DNA of 64,000 bases from Sphaerisporangium dianthi (GCF_042654065.1 NZ_JBHSFP010000027.1:70614-134613), one strand, 5' to 3'. Positions 42,401 to 50,862 are shown, counted from the stretch's first letter. Numbers and translations are program-made. Notes: a model not told the origin generated them from the sequence alone.

Positions 42401-43748
42401 CGGCGTCGGAGACCAGCGACTCGGCGGACCGCTGCGCCTGCTTGGTGTCGATGAAGGAGACGTCCTTGCCGGTGTAGATCGGGTTCATGTCCCGGGTCTG
42501 CGGCGAGGCCTCGGTGAGCGAGGAGCGCACCGCGGCGAAGAACTCCTTGGGCAGCCCGACGACGAATTTCGGCGAGATGTATCGGGCGTTCCAGTCGCGG
42601 TGGATCTCGGTGACCCACTTGTTCGGCGGGGTGTAGTCGCTGCCGATGGGCAGCAGCAGGTTGCGGGTGGCCGCGACCTTCTTCAGCCGGACGAACAGCT
42701 CGTAGACGGCCTCTTCCGCGGTGGCCAGGTCGGCGGAGGAGTCCATCCACCAGCCGGCGCTGTAGTGGGCGGGCATGTAGTGGGTGAGGACGCCCTTGCC
42801 CGACGGCGACAGCCACTCGAACTCGGCGGGGAACTGCATGGTGTCCGGGTCGCCCCAGCCGTCGGCCTCGCGGTCGCGGCCGGTGAGCATCGGCCCCCAC
42901 TGGTGGTACGGGCCGCGGGCCCAGGAGCTGGAGGTGAGCCCCGCCTCGGCGATCAGCCCGGGGAACTGCGGGTCGTGGCCGAACACGTCGAGCTGCCAGG
43001 CGGTGGCCGGGTCGCCTCCCATGACGTCGCGCTGGAACCCGACTCCGTGGACGATGTTGCGGATGGTCGACTCGGCCGAGGTGAGGTTGGTGTTGGGCTC
43101 GTTGTAGGTGCCGCCCATCAGCTCGACGCGGCCCTCGGCGAGCAGCCGGCGCAGGTGGTCGCGGTCCTCGGGGTGGGCGTCCCAGTAGGGCTTGAGGTAG
43201 TCGACCTCGGCGAGCACGAACTTGTAGTCGGGGTCGCGGCGCGCGGTGTCCAGGTGCTCGCGCATCAGGTCGAACCCGGCCTTCTGCCCGTCCCACCGGA
43301 ACTCCTGGGAGACCGGGCCCGCGTCGTCCCAGGTGGTGGTGTAGGCGGCCTGGGTGTTCCACCAGACGGGGTCGTAGTGGAAGTGCGGCACCATCCACAC
43401 CGTCCAGCCCGGCTCGGCCACCACCAGCTCGCCGGCCGCGACGGCGTCCCCGCCCTGCCCGGCCGCCCCTGGCACGTCACGGGCCGGTTCGTCCACGCCA
43501 GGCGTGTCCACGCCAGGCACGTCGCCGGCCGGGCGGGAGACCGTCACCTCGATGGGGACGCGCGTGCCGGGCGCGTCGCCGGCGGACACCGCGACCTCGG
43601 CCGGACGGGCGGTCGTCCGGGCGGCGCCGGTCACGCCGGGGCCGGTGACGCGGACCTCGATCTCACCCGGCGGTCCGTCGACGTGGACGCGGACGACCTG
43701 CCCCGCCTCGACGAAGAGCTCGGTGGATTCGACGCTGGTGATACGCAA
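39468..43748 (-). CDS. GH38 alpha-mannosidase with C-terminal NEW3-type domains
   Basis: 1,426 residues, longer than most GH38 enzymes. An N-terminal beta domain (residues about 1-115) leads into the catalytic domain: VWMVPHFHYDPVWW (zinc ligands), ELMGGTYNEPNTN, and AWQLDVFGHDPQFPGL with the nucleophile Asp. The GH38 middle and C-terminal beta domains follow, then two NEW3-like immunoglobulin folds at the end. No signal peptide, so it cleaves imported alpha-mannosides inside the cell. TTG 43748 lies five bases after the permease stop, with AAGGG upstream. Part of a five-gene minus-strand operon. Confidence 0.93.
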   Translation of the reverse strand: MRITSVESTELFVEAGQVVRVHVDGPPGEIEVRVTGPGVTGAARTTARPAEVAVSAGDAPGTRVPIEVTVSRPAGDVPGVDTPGVDEPARDVPGAAGQGGDAVAAGELVVAEPGWTVWMVPHFHYDPVWWNTQAAYTTTWDDAGPVSQEFRWDGQKAGFDLMREHLDTARRDPDYKFVLAEVDYLKPYWDAHPEDRDHLRRLLAEGRVELMGGTYNEPNTNLTSAESTIRNIVHGVGFQRDVMGGDPATAWQLDVFGHDPQFPGLIAEAGLTSSSWARGPYHQWGPMLTGRDREADGWGDPDTMQFPAEFEWLSPSGKGVLTHYMPAHYSAGWWMDSSADLATAEEAVYELFVRLKKVAATRNLLLPIGSDYTPPNKWVTEIHRDWNARYISPKFVVGLPKEFFAAVRSSLTEASPQTRDMNPIYTGKDVSFIDTKQAQRSAESLVSDAEKFATLAAAATGARYPHAALDKAWRQLVFGAHHDAITGSESDQVYLDLLTGWREAHDLGRDVLAASLGELTARVDTRGDGTAVVVWNPSSWARTDLVRVRLALPAPGALGVRVTDPRSGELPVLLENPEHHEDGTLLAVDVVVLARDVPSIGCLTLRAEPVAEAAPTGWTVREGNVISTATHLVEVDPARGGCVSRFYDVARDRELLQPGRVGNELVVHDEYPAHPEFHEGPWHLVPKGTTTGSAERPATSVTVDSCALAERVTVTGRVGPAAYTQVITLWHGLDRVDCVTHLDEWEGADQLVRLRWPARVPGALPVSEVGDAVVGRGFGLIDVDSGEHPWTLDNPAGAWFALSSTARVALRAEDGAPIGERAIGIAEIIGGEPRELAVALVRKGVTATCSSASGPRYGDLAVDSNLPDVRVAIGTPEENPFVAQVLEAAGPAYAELLRERLAASGRARVWVPAAEPLEKVWVPSADLTGPRALPVLIVAGEGAAEELAADLDDAVIEVAQPAELAALTEPALDDYTIGVVNRGIPGFAVDASGALHLSLLRSCTGWPSGVWIDPPRRTTPDGSGFQLQHWTHSFEYSLVTGAGDWRQAGLVCQGHDVNHPLAAVLAPAHDGELPAAASLLSVEPAGKVVLAALKAAGNPLASGRPAGGQIEGVTLRLYEAAGEHVTAGVHTTVPLGGVHRADLLERPLTPLSAASFPLTPMEIATLTASLAADGTADGAAEAPGAGLGPEGEPYQPVYSRYWLNNTGPAPIGNVPVAVHLTQPGVPVSGPVELEVSVASGLTEGEATGVVTLIAPDGWTCEPAARPYALPPGGHAAFPVTVTPPGGAEPGEYWLRARLAHGGQEYEDVTRLRVGDGQDAGLEVVVETPAVRLVPGGPAARGTVEVLLRSPARTEVSVQAQLISPWHTFELVPGWNTGVDVPARGEARLRFDVQAPAGARPGHWWAVVKLASAGRLHYTEAIRIEVG

Positions 43749-43751
43749 GGG

Positions 43752-44573
43752 TCAACCCTTCACTGATCCGGCGAAGCTGAAGGAGCCGGCGAGATACTTG
43801 TTCACGGCGACGTACAGCACGACGGCCGGGGCGGTGTAGATGATCGAGAAGGCGGCCAGCTCCCCGTAGGCGACCTGGCCGTACTGCGAGAAGAAGGTGT
43901 AGATCGTGACGGCCGCCGGCTGCTTCTCCGGGGTGTCCAGCAGCACGAAGGGGACGAAGAAGTTCCCCCACTGGCCGACGAAGACGAAGATCGCCACAAC
44001 GGCGACGCCGGGCGCCATGAGCGGCCCGACGACGCGGACCAGCGACTGCACCCAGCCGGCCCCGTCGACCCAGGCGGCCTCCTCCAGGCTGATCGGCACG
44101 CCGTCCATGAAGTTCTTCATCATCCAGATGGAGAACGGCAGCGAGCTCGCCGTCAGGAACAGCACCATAGCCGGGACCGACCCGTACAGGTTGAACCGGA
44201 AGAACATGCTGTACACCGGGACCATGATCGCCGTCACCGGCAGGCCGGTCGTGAACAGCAGCGTCAGCATGAAGTGCCGCTTGAAGCGCAGCTTGTACCG
44301 GGACAGCGGATAGGCGGCCAGGCCGGAGACCACCACGGTGAGCAGCGCCGTGGCGCCGGAGATGACGATCGAGTTGAGGACCGGCCGGTAGACGGTCTCC
44401 CAGTTCAGCACGGCGCCGAAGTTGCGCAGCGAGAAGTCGAGACTCGGCTTGGCGGTGAGGTTCGCCTCCGGCTGGATCGAGGCGAGCACCACCCACAGGA
44501 ACGGGCCGACGAAGGCGAGGGTGATCACGGCGAGCGACACCAGCGCCGCCGTCCGGGCGGCGACGCGGGTCAT
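43752..44573 (-). CDS. Sugar ABC transporter permease (MalG type)
   Basis: 273 residues from ATG 44573 (AGGAG six bases upstream). Six membrane helices; the first is LVSLAVITLAFVGPFLWVVL. The EAA loop is LEEAAWVDGAGWVQSLVRVV, with the Gly and hydrophobic positions that contact the ATPase. The C-terminus SFSFAGSVKG is typical of MalG-like permeases. It pairs with the MalF-type protein encoded upstream. No ATPase gene is present, so a shared MsiK-type ATPase from elsewhere is expected. Confidence 0.93.
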   Translation of the reverse strand: MTRVAARTAALVSLAVITLAFVGPFLWVVLASIQPEANLTAKPSLDFSLRNFGAVLNWETVYRPVLNSIVISGATALLTVVVSGLAAYPLSRYKLRFKRHFMLTLLFTTGLPVTAIMVPVYSMFFRFNLYGSVPAMVLFLTASSLPFSIWMMKNFMDGVPISLEEAAWVDGAGWVQSLVRVVGPLMAPGVAVVAIFVFVGQWGNFFVPFVLLDTPEKQPAAVTIYTFFSQYGQVAYGELAAFSIIYTAPAVVLYVAVNKYLAGSFSFAGSVKG

Positions 44574-44649
44574 GGGCGCTCCTGTCCGGCGGGCGGGCGT
44601 CCGCACGTGGGGCGATCGGCCGGGACGGCGCGCGCGGCGCGGGCGGCCA

Positions 44650-45579
44650 TCACGCGTCGGCCTTGATCATGCGCAGGTACACAAGGGAGAACACCGCGCC
44701 GACGAAGAGCATCACCAGGGCCATCGCACTGCCGTATCCGATCTCGAAGTAGCGGAAGGCCTGCTCGTACATGTACAGCGGCGTGGTCTGGCTGGCCGTG
44801 CCGGGACCGCCGCCGGTGAGCGCGTAGATCAGGCCGAAGCTCGCCAGGGTCTGGAGCGTGATGAGCATGAGGTTGGACATGATCGAGCGGCGGATCAGCG
44901 GGAGGGTGATGTGCACGAGCCTGCGCCAGTTGCTCGCCCCGTCCACCGCGGCGGCCTCCAGCAGGTCGCCGGGCACGTCCGACAGCGCCGCCGAGTAGAC
45001 GAGCATCGAGAAGGCCGTGCCGCGCCAGACGTTCGCCAGGATGATGGCGATCATCGGAGCGGAGTACAGCCAGTCCTGCGAGAGCCCGAGCGCGCCGAGC
45101 ACCTCGTTCAGCGTGCCCTCCTCGGACAGGAAGGAGAACCAGCACGCCGCCGCGACCACCTCGGGCACCACCCAGGCGGCGATCACCACGCCGTTCACCA
45201 CGCTCCGGACGGCCCGGCCGCGCCCCCGCTGGAGCAGCGCGATGATCAGGCCGAGGGTGTTCTGCCCGATGACGGCCGAGCCGATCACGAACACGAACGT
45301 GAGCAGGAACGAGTTGCGGAAGTCCTCGTCGCCGAACATCTTGGCGAAGTTGGCGAAGCCGACGAACCGCGAGTTCACCGACGCGGCGCCGGTCAGCGTC
45401 TCGTTGGTGAAGGCGATGTAGACGCTCCACAGGATGGGCCCGGCCATGAAGACCACCAGCAGGACCAGCGCGGGCAGCAGAGGCAGCATCCGGCGCAGGG
45501 TCCGGCCGGCCGGCCGGTCCGGCTCCCCCTTGCCGAGGGAGCCGGCCGGCCGTGGCGAGGTCACGGTGGCGGTGGTCAT
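44650..45579 (-). CDS. Sugar ABC transporter permease (MalF type)
   Basis: 309 residues. ATG 45579 overlaps the stop of the binding-protein gene by four bases. Membrane helices begin with LPLLPALVLLVVFMAGPILW. The EAA loop is LLEAAAVDGASNWRRLVHIT, followed by LPLIRRSIMSNLMLITLQ. LTGGGPGTASQTTPLYMYEQAF is the substrate-pathway motif of MalF-like proteins. A 76-bp gap separates it from the MalG-type gene. Confidence 0.93.
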   Translation of the reverse strand: MTTATVTSPRPAGSLGKGEPDRPAGRTLRRMLPLLPALVLLVVFMAGPILWSVYIAFTNETLTGAASVNSRFVGFANFAKMFGDEDFRNSFLLTFVFVIGSAVIGQNTLGLIIALLQRGRGRAVRSVVNGVVIAAWVVPEVVAAACWFSFLSEEGTLNEVLGALGLSQDWLYSAPMIAIILANVWRGTAFSMLVYSAALSDVPGDLLEAAAVDGASNWRRLVHITLPLIRRSIMSNLMLITLQTLASFGLIYALTGGGPGTASQTTPLYMYEQAFRYFEIGYGSAMALVMLFVGAVFSLVYLRMIKADA

Positions 45580-46946
45580 GAGCCGGAGAGCACCTTGTCC
45601 GGCCCGCCGACGACGCCGGGCAGCGCGTCGGCGTACTCCTTGGCCGCGGCCTCGGGGGTCTTGGAGCCGGTGGTCATGGCCTCCATCGCCTTCTGCACCT
45701 CGGCCGACACCTTCGGGTACACCTCGTAGGCGGGCCGGTAGTGGGTGACCGAGGCCAGGTCGGTCCAGAACTTCACCGAAGGGTTGTCCGCGGTGTAGGC
45801 CGGGTCGGCGGCGACGTCCTTGCGGGGAGTGAGGTCGCCGGTGCCGACCGAGTAGGTGAGCGTGTTCTCCTTGTTGGTGGCCGTGGCGATGAAGTCGAAC
45901 GCCTCCTTCTTGTTCTTGGCGTACGAGCTCATGGCCATCACCCAGCCGCCGGACATGCTGACCGCGCCGGGGTCCTCCCCGTTCTGGGTCGGCATCTTCG
46001 TCCAGCCCATCTTCTCGGTCCACTGCGGCCACGGCTTGGTGCTGGTGGGCTTCCACGAGGCGGCCACCCACGCGCCGTCGAGGCCGATGCCGAGCTTCCC
46101 GGACGGGAACCAGTCGAGCCCGACCTTCTCCCCCAGCTTGGGGTTGAAGGCGTCGGCCGCCTTGGGCCCGAGTCCCTCCCGGTAGATGGTGTTGATGAAG
46201 CCGAGCGAGTCGGTGATGCCCTTGCCGGTGGCGACCCACTTCTTCTGCGTGTCGTCGTACAGGGTGCCGCCGGGGGTGCCGTACAGGAGCATCTCGAAGC
46301 CCTGCATGGTGGCGGCCTCGCCGAGGGGCTTGGTCGAGTACATGTTGAAGGGGATGACGCCGGGGGCCTTCTGCTTGATGGCGCGGGCGGCGGCCAGCAC
46401 GTCGGCCCAGGTCTTCGGCTCCCAGGGCACGGTGACGCCCGCCTTGGCGAAGACGTCCTTGTTGTACCAGAGACCTCGGGTGTCGGTGCTGATCGGAACG
46501 CCGTAGATCTTGCCGTCGGGGCCCTTGGCGGCCTGCTGGACCGCCTCGGAGTACTGCGCGCTCCAGTCGGGCCACGCCTTCAGGTGGTCGTCGAGGGGGG
46601 CGAGCTTGCCGGCGGCGACGTCGGCGTTCACCTGGAAGGTGTCGTGGAGGTACACGTCGGGCGCCGAGTCGGCCGAGCGGTTGAGTAGCGCGAGCTTGGT
46701 GTAGTAGACCTCGTTGCCGCCCTGCACCGCGGTCAGCTTGATGGTCACGCCCTTGTGCGCGGCCTCGTACTGCGTCTTGGCCTGCTTGAGCATCTTCTCC
46801 AGGTGGGGCCAGCTCGGCTCCACCTTGTACAGGACCTCGATCTCCTTGGCCCCGTTGGCGCCCTGTTCAGGACTTTCTCCACCACATGCGCCGACGGTGG
46901 CGGCAACCGCGACCGCCAGCACCGAGGCAACCATCGCTCGTCTCAT
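45576..46946 (-). CDS. Extracellular solute-binding lipoprotein (family 1)
   Basis: 456 residues from ATG 46946, chosen because AAGGAG lies four to five bases upstream. A lipoprotein signal (MRRAMVASVLAVAVAATVGAC) places the lipobox Cys near residue 21. The mature protein has the two-lobe family 1 pattern: LTAVQGGNEVYYTKLALL, SAPDVYLHDTFQVNADVAAG, IYGVPISTDTRGLWYNKDVF. First gene of the mannoside operon. The ligand is inferred from the mannosidase downstream. Confidence 0.93.
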   Translation of the reverse strand: MRRAMVASVLAVAVAATVGACGGESPEQGANGAKEIEVLYKVEPSWPHLEKMLKQAKTQYEAAHKGVTIKLTAVQGGNEVYYTKLALLNRSADSAPDVYLHDTFQVNADVAAGKLAPLDDHLKAWPDWSAQYSEAVQQAAKGPDGKIYGVPISTDTRGLWYNKDVFAKAGVTVPWEPKTWADVLAAARAIKQKAPGVIPFNMYSTKPLGEAATMQGFEMLLYGTPGGTLYDDTQKKWVATGKGITDSLGFINTIYREGLGPKAADAFNPKLGEKVGLDWFPSGKLGIGLDGAWVAASWKPTSTKPWPQWTEKMGWTKMPTQNGEDPGAVSMSGGWVMAMSSYAKNKKEAFDFIATATNKENTLTYSVGTGDLTPRKDVAADPAYTADNPSVKFWTDLASVTHYRPAYEVYPKVSAEVQKAMEAMTTGSKTPEAAAKEYADALPGVVGGPDKVLSGS

Positions 46947-47063
46947 CGGACTCCTTCTCCGGCCTGCGGCCGCCATGAGGGCACGACGCGGGGCCCCGAT
47001 CCCGCGCCAGGAGCGGCCGGCCGACAAGTCGTTTCGGCCGTGTTTCCTTGGGTGACGAGTAGT

Positions 47064-47080
47064 TAAATCTTTTTGATTTA
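47064..47080. promoter_or_regulatory. Candidate ROK operator TAAATC-TTTTT-GATTTA
   Basis: A dyad with six-base arms and a T5 spacer in the AT-rich 192-bp divergent region between the binding-protein gene and the ROK regulator. It is the best operator candidate for that regulator. Confidence 0.6.
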
Positions 47081-47138
47081 CTAAGTCAACGGTCTGTGCG
47101 ATATTGCCCGAAGAGATCCAGGACGCCGGGAGCCGCGC

Positions 47139-48449
47139 ATGCAGATGGGCACCAACCTGCCGAAGGTAGGCAGCTACAACCGCGCCGTCGTCCTGGAGGC
47201 GATCCAGGTCTCCGACGGCATCAGCCGCGTCCAGATCGCCGAGCGCAGCGGCCTCACCCCGCAGACCGTCTCCGTCATCGTCCGCAGGCTGCTGGAGGAC
47301 GGGCTGGTCGTCGAGGACGGCTCGTTACCCTCCAGCGGCGGAAAGCCGCGCACCATCCTGCGCGTCGACCCCGCCGCCGGGTACGCCGTCGGCATCCACT
47401 TCGACCCCGGCGAGCTCTCCTACGTCCTGGCCGACCTCGCGGGGCAGCCGGTGACCATGCTGCGCGACGCCGTGCGTCCCGGCCTGGCGCCCGACACCGT
47501 CATCCGCCAGATGGCCCGCACGGCCCGCCACATGCTGAGCCGCGCGGGCGTGCCCGACGACAAGGTCCTCGGCATCGGCCTCGCGTGCCCCGGCCCGCTG
47601 GACGCCGACGGCGTGATGAACTTCCCGCCCCGCCTGGCCGGGTGGGACCACGTGCCGATCAAGCGGCTGCTGGAGGAGCACACCGGCTTCCCGGTGACCT
47701 TCGACAACGACGCCGCCGCCGCGGCCATCGGCGAGCGCTGGGCCGGCTCGGCCCGTTCGACGGCCAGCTTCGCCTACCTGTACCTGGGCACCGGCATCGG
47801 CGGCGGCCTGTTTTTGGACAACCAGATCTACCGCGGCCGCTCGCTCAACGCCGCCGAGTTCGGCCACATCACCGTGATGCCCGACGGGCCCGACTGCTAC
47901 TGCGGCAACCGCGGCTGCATCGAGGCGCTGTGCTGCCCGAGCGCCATCGAGGCGACCGTGCGCGACCGTCTCGCCCGCGGCGAGAAAAGCACTCTCACCC
48001 CCCCGCCCCCCACCACCCCACGCTCAGCCGCTCCGGGCTCGGGCGCCCCGGGTTCGGGCGCCCCACGCTCAGCCGCTCCGGGCTCAGTCGCTCCGGGCTC
48101 GGGCTCGCCAGATCACGCCGCCATCTGCGCGGCCGCGGCGGATGGCGACCCGCTCGCCCTGTCCGTCATCCGCGAGGTCGCCGACCGGCTCGCCGCCGCC
48201 GCCGTGAGCATCGTCAACGTCCTGGACATCGACCTGCTCGTGCTGGGCGGGCCCGCCATGCACGACGTCGGGCACATCTACCACGAGGTCATCGCGGAGG
48301 CCGTGGCCACCCGCCCGCTGGCCCGCCGCCTCCACCAGGTGGAGGTGGTCACCTCCCCCATCGCCGCCGACGCCGCGGCGATCGGCGCCGCCTCGCTGGT
48401 CTTCCACGCCACCTACGCCCCTCGACTCGGCGCGCTGCTCACCTCGTGA
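47139..48449 (+). CDS. ROK-family transcriptional repressor with internal repeat insertion
   Basis: 436 residues. An N-terminal winged helix (VSDGISRVQIAERSGLTPQ, VSVIVRRLLEDGLV) precedes a ROK sugar-binding domain: LYLGTGIGGGLFLDNQIY and the zinc-cluster segment CYCGNRGCIEALCC. Between residues about 287 and 325 lie six 5-residue Ser-Ala-Pro-Gly units (SAAPG, SGAPG and so on), absent in typical NagC/XylR relatives. It is divergent from the mannoside operon and followed by a ROK kinase. It should repress the operon until a sugar is bound. Confidence 0.92.
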   Translation: MQMGTNLPKVGSYNRAVVLEAIQVSDGISRVQIAERSGLTPQTVSVIVRRLLEDGLVVEDGSLPSSGGKPRTILRVDPAAGYAVGIHFDPGELSYVLADLAGQPVTMLRDAVRPGLAPDTVIRQMARTARHMLSRAGVPDDKVLGIGLACPGPLDADGVMNFPPRLAGWDHVPIKRLLEEHTGFPVTFDNDAAAAAIGERWAGSARSTASFAYLYLGTGIGGGLFLDNQIYRGRSLNAAEFGHITVMPDGPDCYCGNRGCIEALCCPSAIEATVRDRLARGEKSTLTPPPPTTPRSAAPGSGAPGSGAPRSAAPGSVAPGSGSPDHAAICAAAADGDPLALSVIREVADRLAAAAVSIVNVLDIDLLVLGGPAMHDVGHIYHEVIAEAVATRPLARRLHQVEVVTSPIAADAAAIGAASLVFHATYAPRLGALLTS

Positions 48450-48565
48450 CAAACTCATCACCTGACGCCACCGCGCGGGCCGCTCACCCCACCGGCGCCG
48501 GCCTCCCGCGTACCGCGCCCGCACCAGGGCGCCGATCCCCGAAACTCCCGAGCGACGAGGAGCCC

Positions 48566-49486
48566 ATGAGTTCGTACGTGCTGGCCGCCGACATCGGCGG
48601 CACCAAGCTGGCCGCGGCCCTGGTCGCCAAGGACGGGACGGTGCTGCGCAGGGGCGAGGTGCCGACGCCCGCCGCGCCCCCGGGTCAACCCGGCGTGGTG
48701 AGCGACGCCCTGGTCGGGCTGCTCCGCGACGTCGCGGGCGAGATCCCGCCCCTGGCCGTCGGCGTGGCCTCCGCCGGGCCGCTCGACCCGCAGGCGGGCA
48801 CGGTGAGCCCGGTGAACATCCCCGCCTGGCGGCACTTCCCGCTGCTCGCCCGGGTGGCCGACGCCGTGCCCGGAGCGCCGTGCCACCTGTTCGGCGACGC
48901 CGTCGCGGCGGCGGCGGGCGAGCACTGGCGCGGCGCGGGCCGCGCGGCCGGGTCCATGCTCGGCATCGTCGTCTCCACCGGCATCGGCGGCGGCCTCGTG
49001 CTGAACGGAACCCCGTACACCGGGCCCACCGGCAACGCCGGGCACATCGGCCACATCGTGGTGGACCCCGGCGGAGCCGCCTGCCCGTGCGGCTCGGCCG
49101 GCTGTGTCGAGACGATCGCGAGCGGCCCGTCGATGGTCCGCTGGGCCACGCGGCAGGGGTGGCGCGGCGCCGACGCGCGGGAACTCGCGCACGCGGCGGC
49201 CGAGGGCGAGCCGGTGGCCCTGGCCGCCTTCGACCGGGGGGCGGACGCGCTCGCCATGGCGATCATCGCGGTGGCCGCGGTGTGCGACCTGGATCAGGTG
49301 GTCGTCGGCGGCGGCGTCGCCGCGGCCGGCGAGGTGCTGTTCGCCCCGCTGCGCCGGGCGGTCGCCGAGCGTACGAGCCTTGAGTTCGTCCGCCGCCTCC
49401 ACGTCGACCCCGCCGCCCTGGGCCGCGACGCCGGCCTGGTGGGCGCCGCCCGCATGGCCCTGCTGTCCACCGCCCGAACCACCTGA
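48566..49486 (+). CDS. ROK-family sugar kinase
   Basis: 306 residues from ATG 48566 (GAGGAG upstream). The phosphate loop is LAADIGGTKLAAALV, catalytic base Asp is in HLFGDAVAAAAGEHW, GIVVSTGIGGGLVLNG follows, and the zinc-binding CPCGSAGCVETIASG cluster with HIGHIVVD places it among glucokinase/NagK-type ROK enzymes. In this locus mannose is the likely substrate, so mannokinase or broad hexokinase activity is plausible. It lies 116 bp after the ROK regulator, probably co-transcribed. Confidence 0.92.
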   Translation: MSSYVLAADIGGTKLAAALVAKDGTVLRRGEVPTPAAPPGQPGVVSDALVGLLRDVAGEIPPLAVGVASAGPLDPQAGTVSPVNIPAWRHFPLLARVADAVPGAPCHLFGDAVAAAAGEHWRGAGRAAGSMLGIVVSTGIGGGLVLNGTPYTGPTGNAGHIGHIVVDPGGAACPCGSAGCVETIASGPSMVRWATRQGWRGADARELAHAAAEGEPVALAAFDRGADALAMAIIAVAAVCDLDQVVVGGGVAAAGEVLFAPLRRAVAERTSLEFVRRLHVDPAALGRDAGLVGAARMALLSTARTT

Positions 49487-49487
49487 C

Positions 49488-49519
49488 GGTGGGGCCGGGC
49501 CGCCCGGCCAGGCCCCACC
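49488..49519 (+). terminator. Terminator after the ROK kinase
   Basis: GGTGGGGCC pairs with GGCCCCACC, with an inner GC-rich hairpin, starting two bases past the stop codon. Confidence 0.7.
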
Positions 49520-49700
49520 ACCCACCCTCCCAGACGCGCCCCCCACCACACGAAGAGGGCGGACCGGGCGCCGTCCGCATGGTCCTCACCGCCTCCCGCG
49601 GACCGCCCGCAATCGTCGGCACCCGGTCTGACCAGGGCCTGGGTCGCGCCGGCCGAGAGGACCGCCCTCATCTCCCTGTGGGGCGATCGCCGGAAACGAC

Positions 49701-49715
49701 GGGACCTTCGGCCCT
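49701..49715 (+). promoter_or_regulatory. DevR/DosR-like box
   Basis: GGGACCTTCGGCCCT resembles the dormancy-regulon boxes found before universal-stress and flavin-reductase-like genes in actinobacteria. It ends 34 bases upstream of the ATG at 49750. That is the expected -35 overlap if the transcript is leaderless, which fits the lack of a Shine-Dalgarno sequence. Confidence 0.5.
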
Positions 49716-49749
49716 GAACGGCGCCCGCCTCGGCAGGCACGCTGTACGC

Positions 49750-50157
49750 ATGAAGACGGACTCGGCGGGATTGCAGGTGCTGACGCACGAGGAATGCCTC
49801 GCGCTTCTCGCCTCCGTGCCGGTGGGCCGCATCGTGTTCACCGACCGGGCGCTCCCGGCGGTCCAGCCGGTCAACTTCGTGCTGGACCGCGGCACCGTGG
49901 TGATCAGGACCGCCGCCGCGTCGCGGCTGGCCTCGGCCGTGCGCAACACGGTCGTCGCCTTCGAGGTGGACCAGTTCGACGCGCGGATGCGGGCCGGGTG
50001 GTCGGTCACGATGGTCGGCCACGCCCACGTCGTCCTCGACGGCCACGAGATCGAGCGGCTGGCCCTCCTCCCCCTGACCCCCTGGGTCCCCGAAGGCAAG
50101 GACCAGTTCATCGTCCTGCGTCCCGAGAACATCGCCGGACGCCGCATCGCCCCCTGA
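49750..50157 (+). CDS. Pyridoxamine 5'-phosphate oxidase-like flavin-fold protein
   Basis: 135 residues from ATG 49750. The split-barrel fold is visible: ECLALLASVPVGRIVFTD, PAVQPVNFVLDRGTVVIRT, VAFEVDQFDARMRAGWSVTM and VGHAHVVLD. This group of small actinobacterial proteins binds FMN or F420 and is often in the dormancy (DosR-type) regulon. A candidate DevR-like box sits upstream. Substrate unknown. Confidence 0.85.
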   Translation: MKTDSAGLQVLTHEECLALLASVPVGRIVFTDRALPAVQPVNFVLDRGTVVIRTAAASRLASAVRNTVVAFEVDQFDARMRAGWSVTMVGHAHVVLDGHEIERLALLPLTPWVPEGKDQFIVLRPENIAGRRIAP

Positions 50158-50219
50158 CAGGGGTGGATCACCTCCCGGCAGGGTCGCCCCCAGTGCATCG
50201 GCGACCCCAGACGCCCGGC

Positions 50220-50861
50220 CTACATCGGCGCCCCCTGATGCCCGGCGTCGCCGGGCCCGCGGGCCGTGTGGCCGGCGGGATGGCGCGCGAAGCGGTCCAG
50301 CAACAGCGTCAGCCGCCGTTCGCGGCCCTCGCGCCGTAGCCTGCCGCTGCGCATCAGTGTGACGAGTCCGTGCAGCCCGCTCCAGAAGGTCTCGGTGAGC
50401 GTCTCCAGGTCGTCGTCTCCCGCCAGCGGCCGCATGGCCTCGCGCAGTTCGCCGAATGCCTCCTGCAGTGCGGGCGGCGCCTCGGAGGTGGCGAACGGCA
50501 GGTCGACGGGATGGGTGAACATCGCGTCGTACAGCGCGGGACGCTGCGCGGCGAACTCGGTGTACGCCGCGCCGACGTCGGCCAGGGCCTGGCGCGTACC
50601 GGCCGCCGACGTGCGCGCCGCGCGCAGCTCGGCGGCGATGTCGGCGAAGCCCTCCACCGCGACCGCCGCCATGATGGCGTCCTTGCCCTTGAAGTGGCTG
50701 TAGAGGACCGGCTGGCTGTACTCGATCTCCTCGGCCAGCCGCCGCGTGGTCACCGCGTCCCAGCCTTCTGATTCCGCCAGCTCTCGCGCGGCCGTGACGA
50801 TCAGCCGTTCCCGCTCTGCTCGCTCGCGCTCCCGGCGCGTCTGGATGGACATGACCGTCAT
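50220..50861 (-). CDS. TetR-family transcriptional regulator
   Basis: 213 residues. The DNA-binding domain is LIVTAARELAESEGWDAVTT and RRLAEEIEYSQPVLYSHFKGK. The C-terminal domain (FWSGLHGLVTLMRSGRLR) is the TetR_C_33-like type. ATG 50861 abuts the operator. An internal ATG at 50852 is equally possible, and neither has a clear ribosome binding site. It is divergent from the DUF4267 gene and likely represses both. Confidence 0.92.
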   Translation of the reverse strand: MTVMSIQTRRERERAERERLIVTAARELAESEGWDAVTTRRLAEEIEYSQPVLYSHFKGKDAIMAAVAVEGFADIAAELRAARTSAAGTRQALADVGAAYTEFAAQRPALYDAMFTHPVDLPFATSEAPPALQEAFGELREAMRPLAGDDDLETLTETFWSGLHGLVTLMRSGRLRREGRERRLTLLLDRFARHPAGHTARGPGDAGHQGAPM

Positions 50862-50862
50862 T

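Noticed and set aside
41385..43766. A 793-codon plus-strand frame
   Set aside because: Antisense to the GH38 mannosidase, which has clear catalytic motifs; no domain in the shadow.
43504..43839. Small plus-strand frame near the mannosidase start
   Set aside because: Antisense to two overlapping real genes; no supporting signals.
47096..48565. Frame extending the ROK kinase far upstream
   Set aside because: The extra 490 codons overlap the ROK regulator in another frame; the kinase motif starts right after ATG 48566, which has its own GAGGAG.
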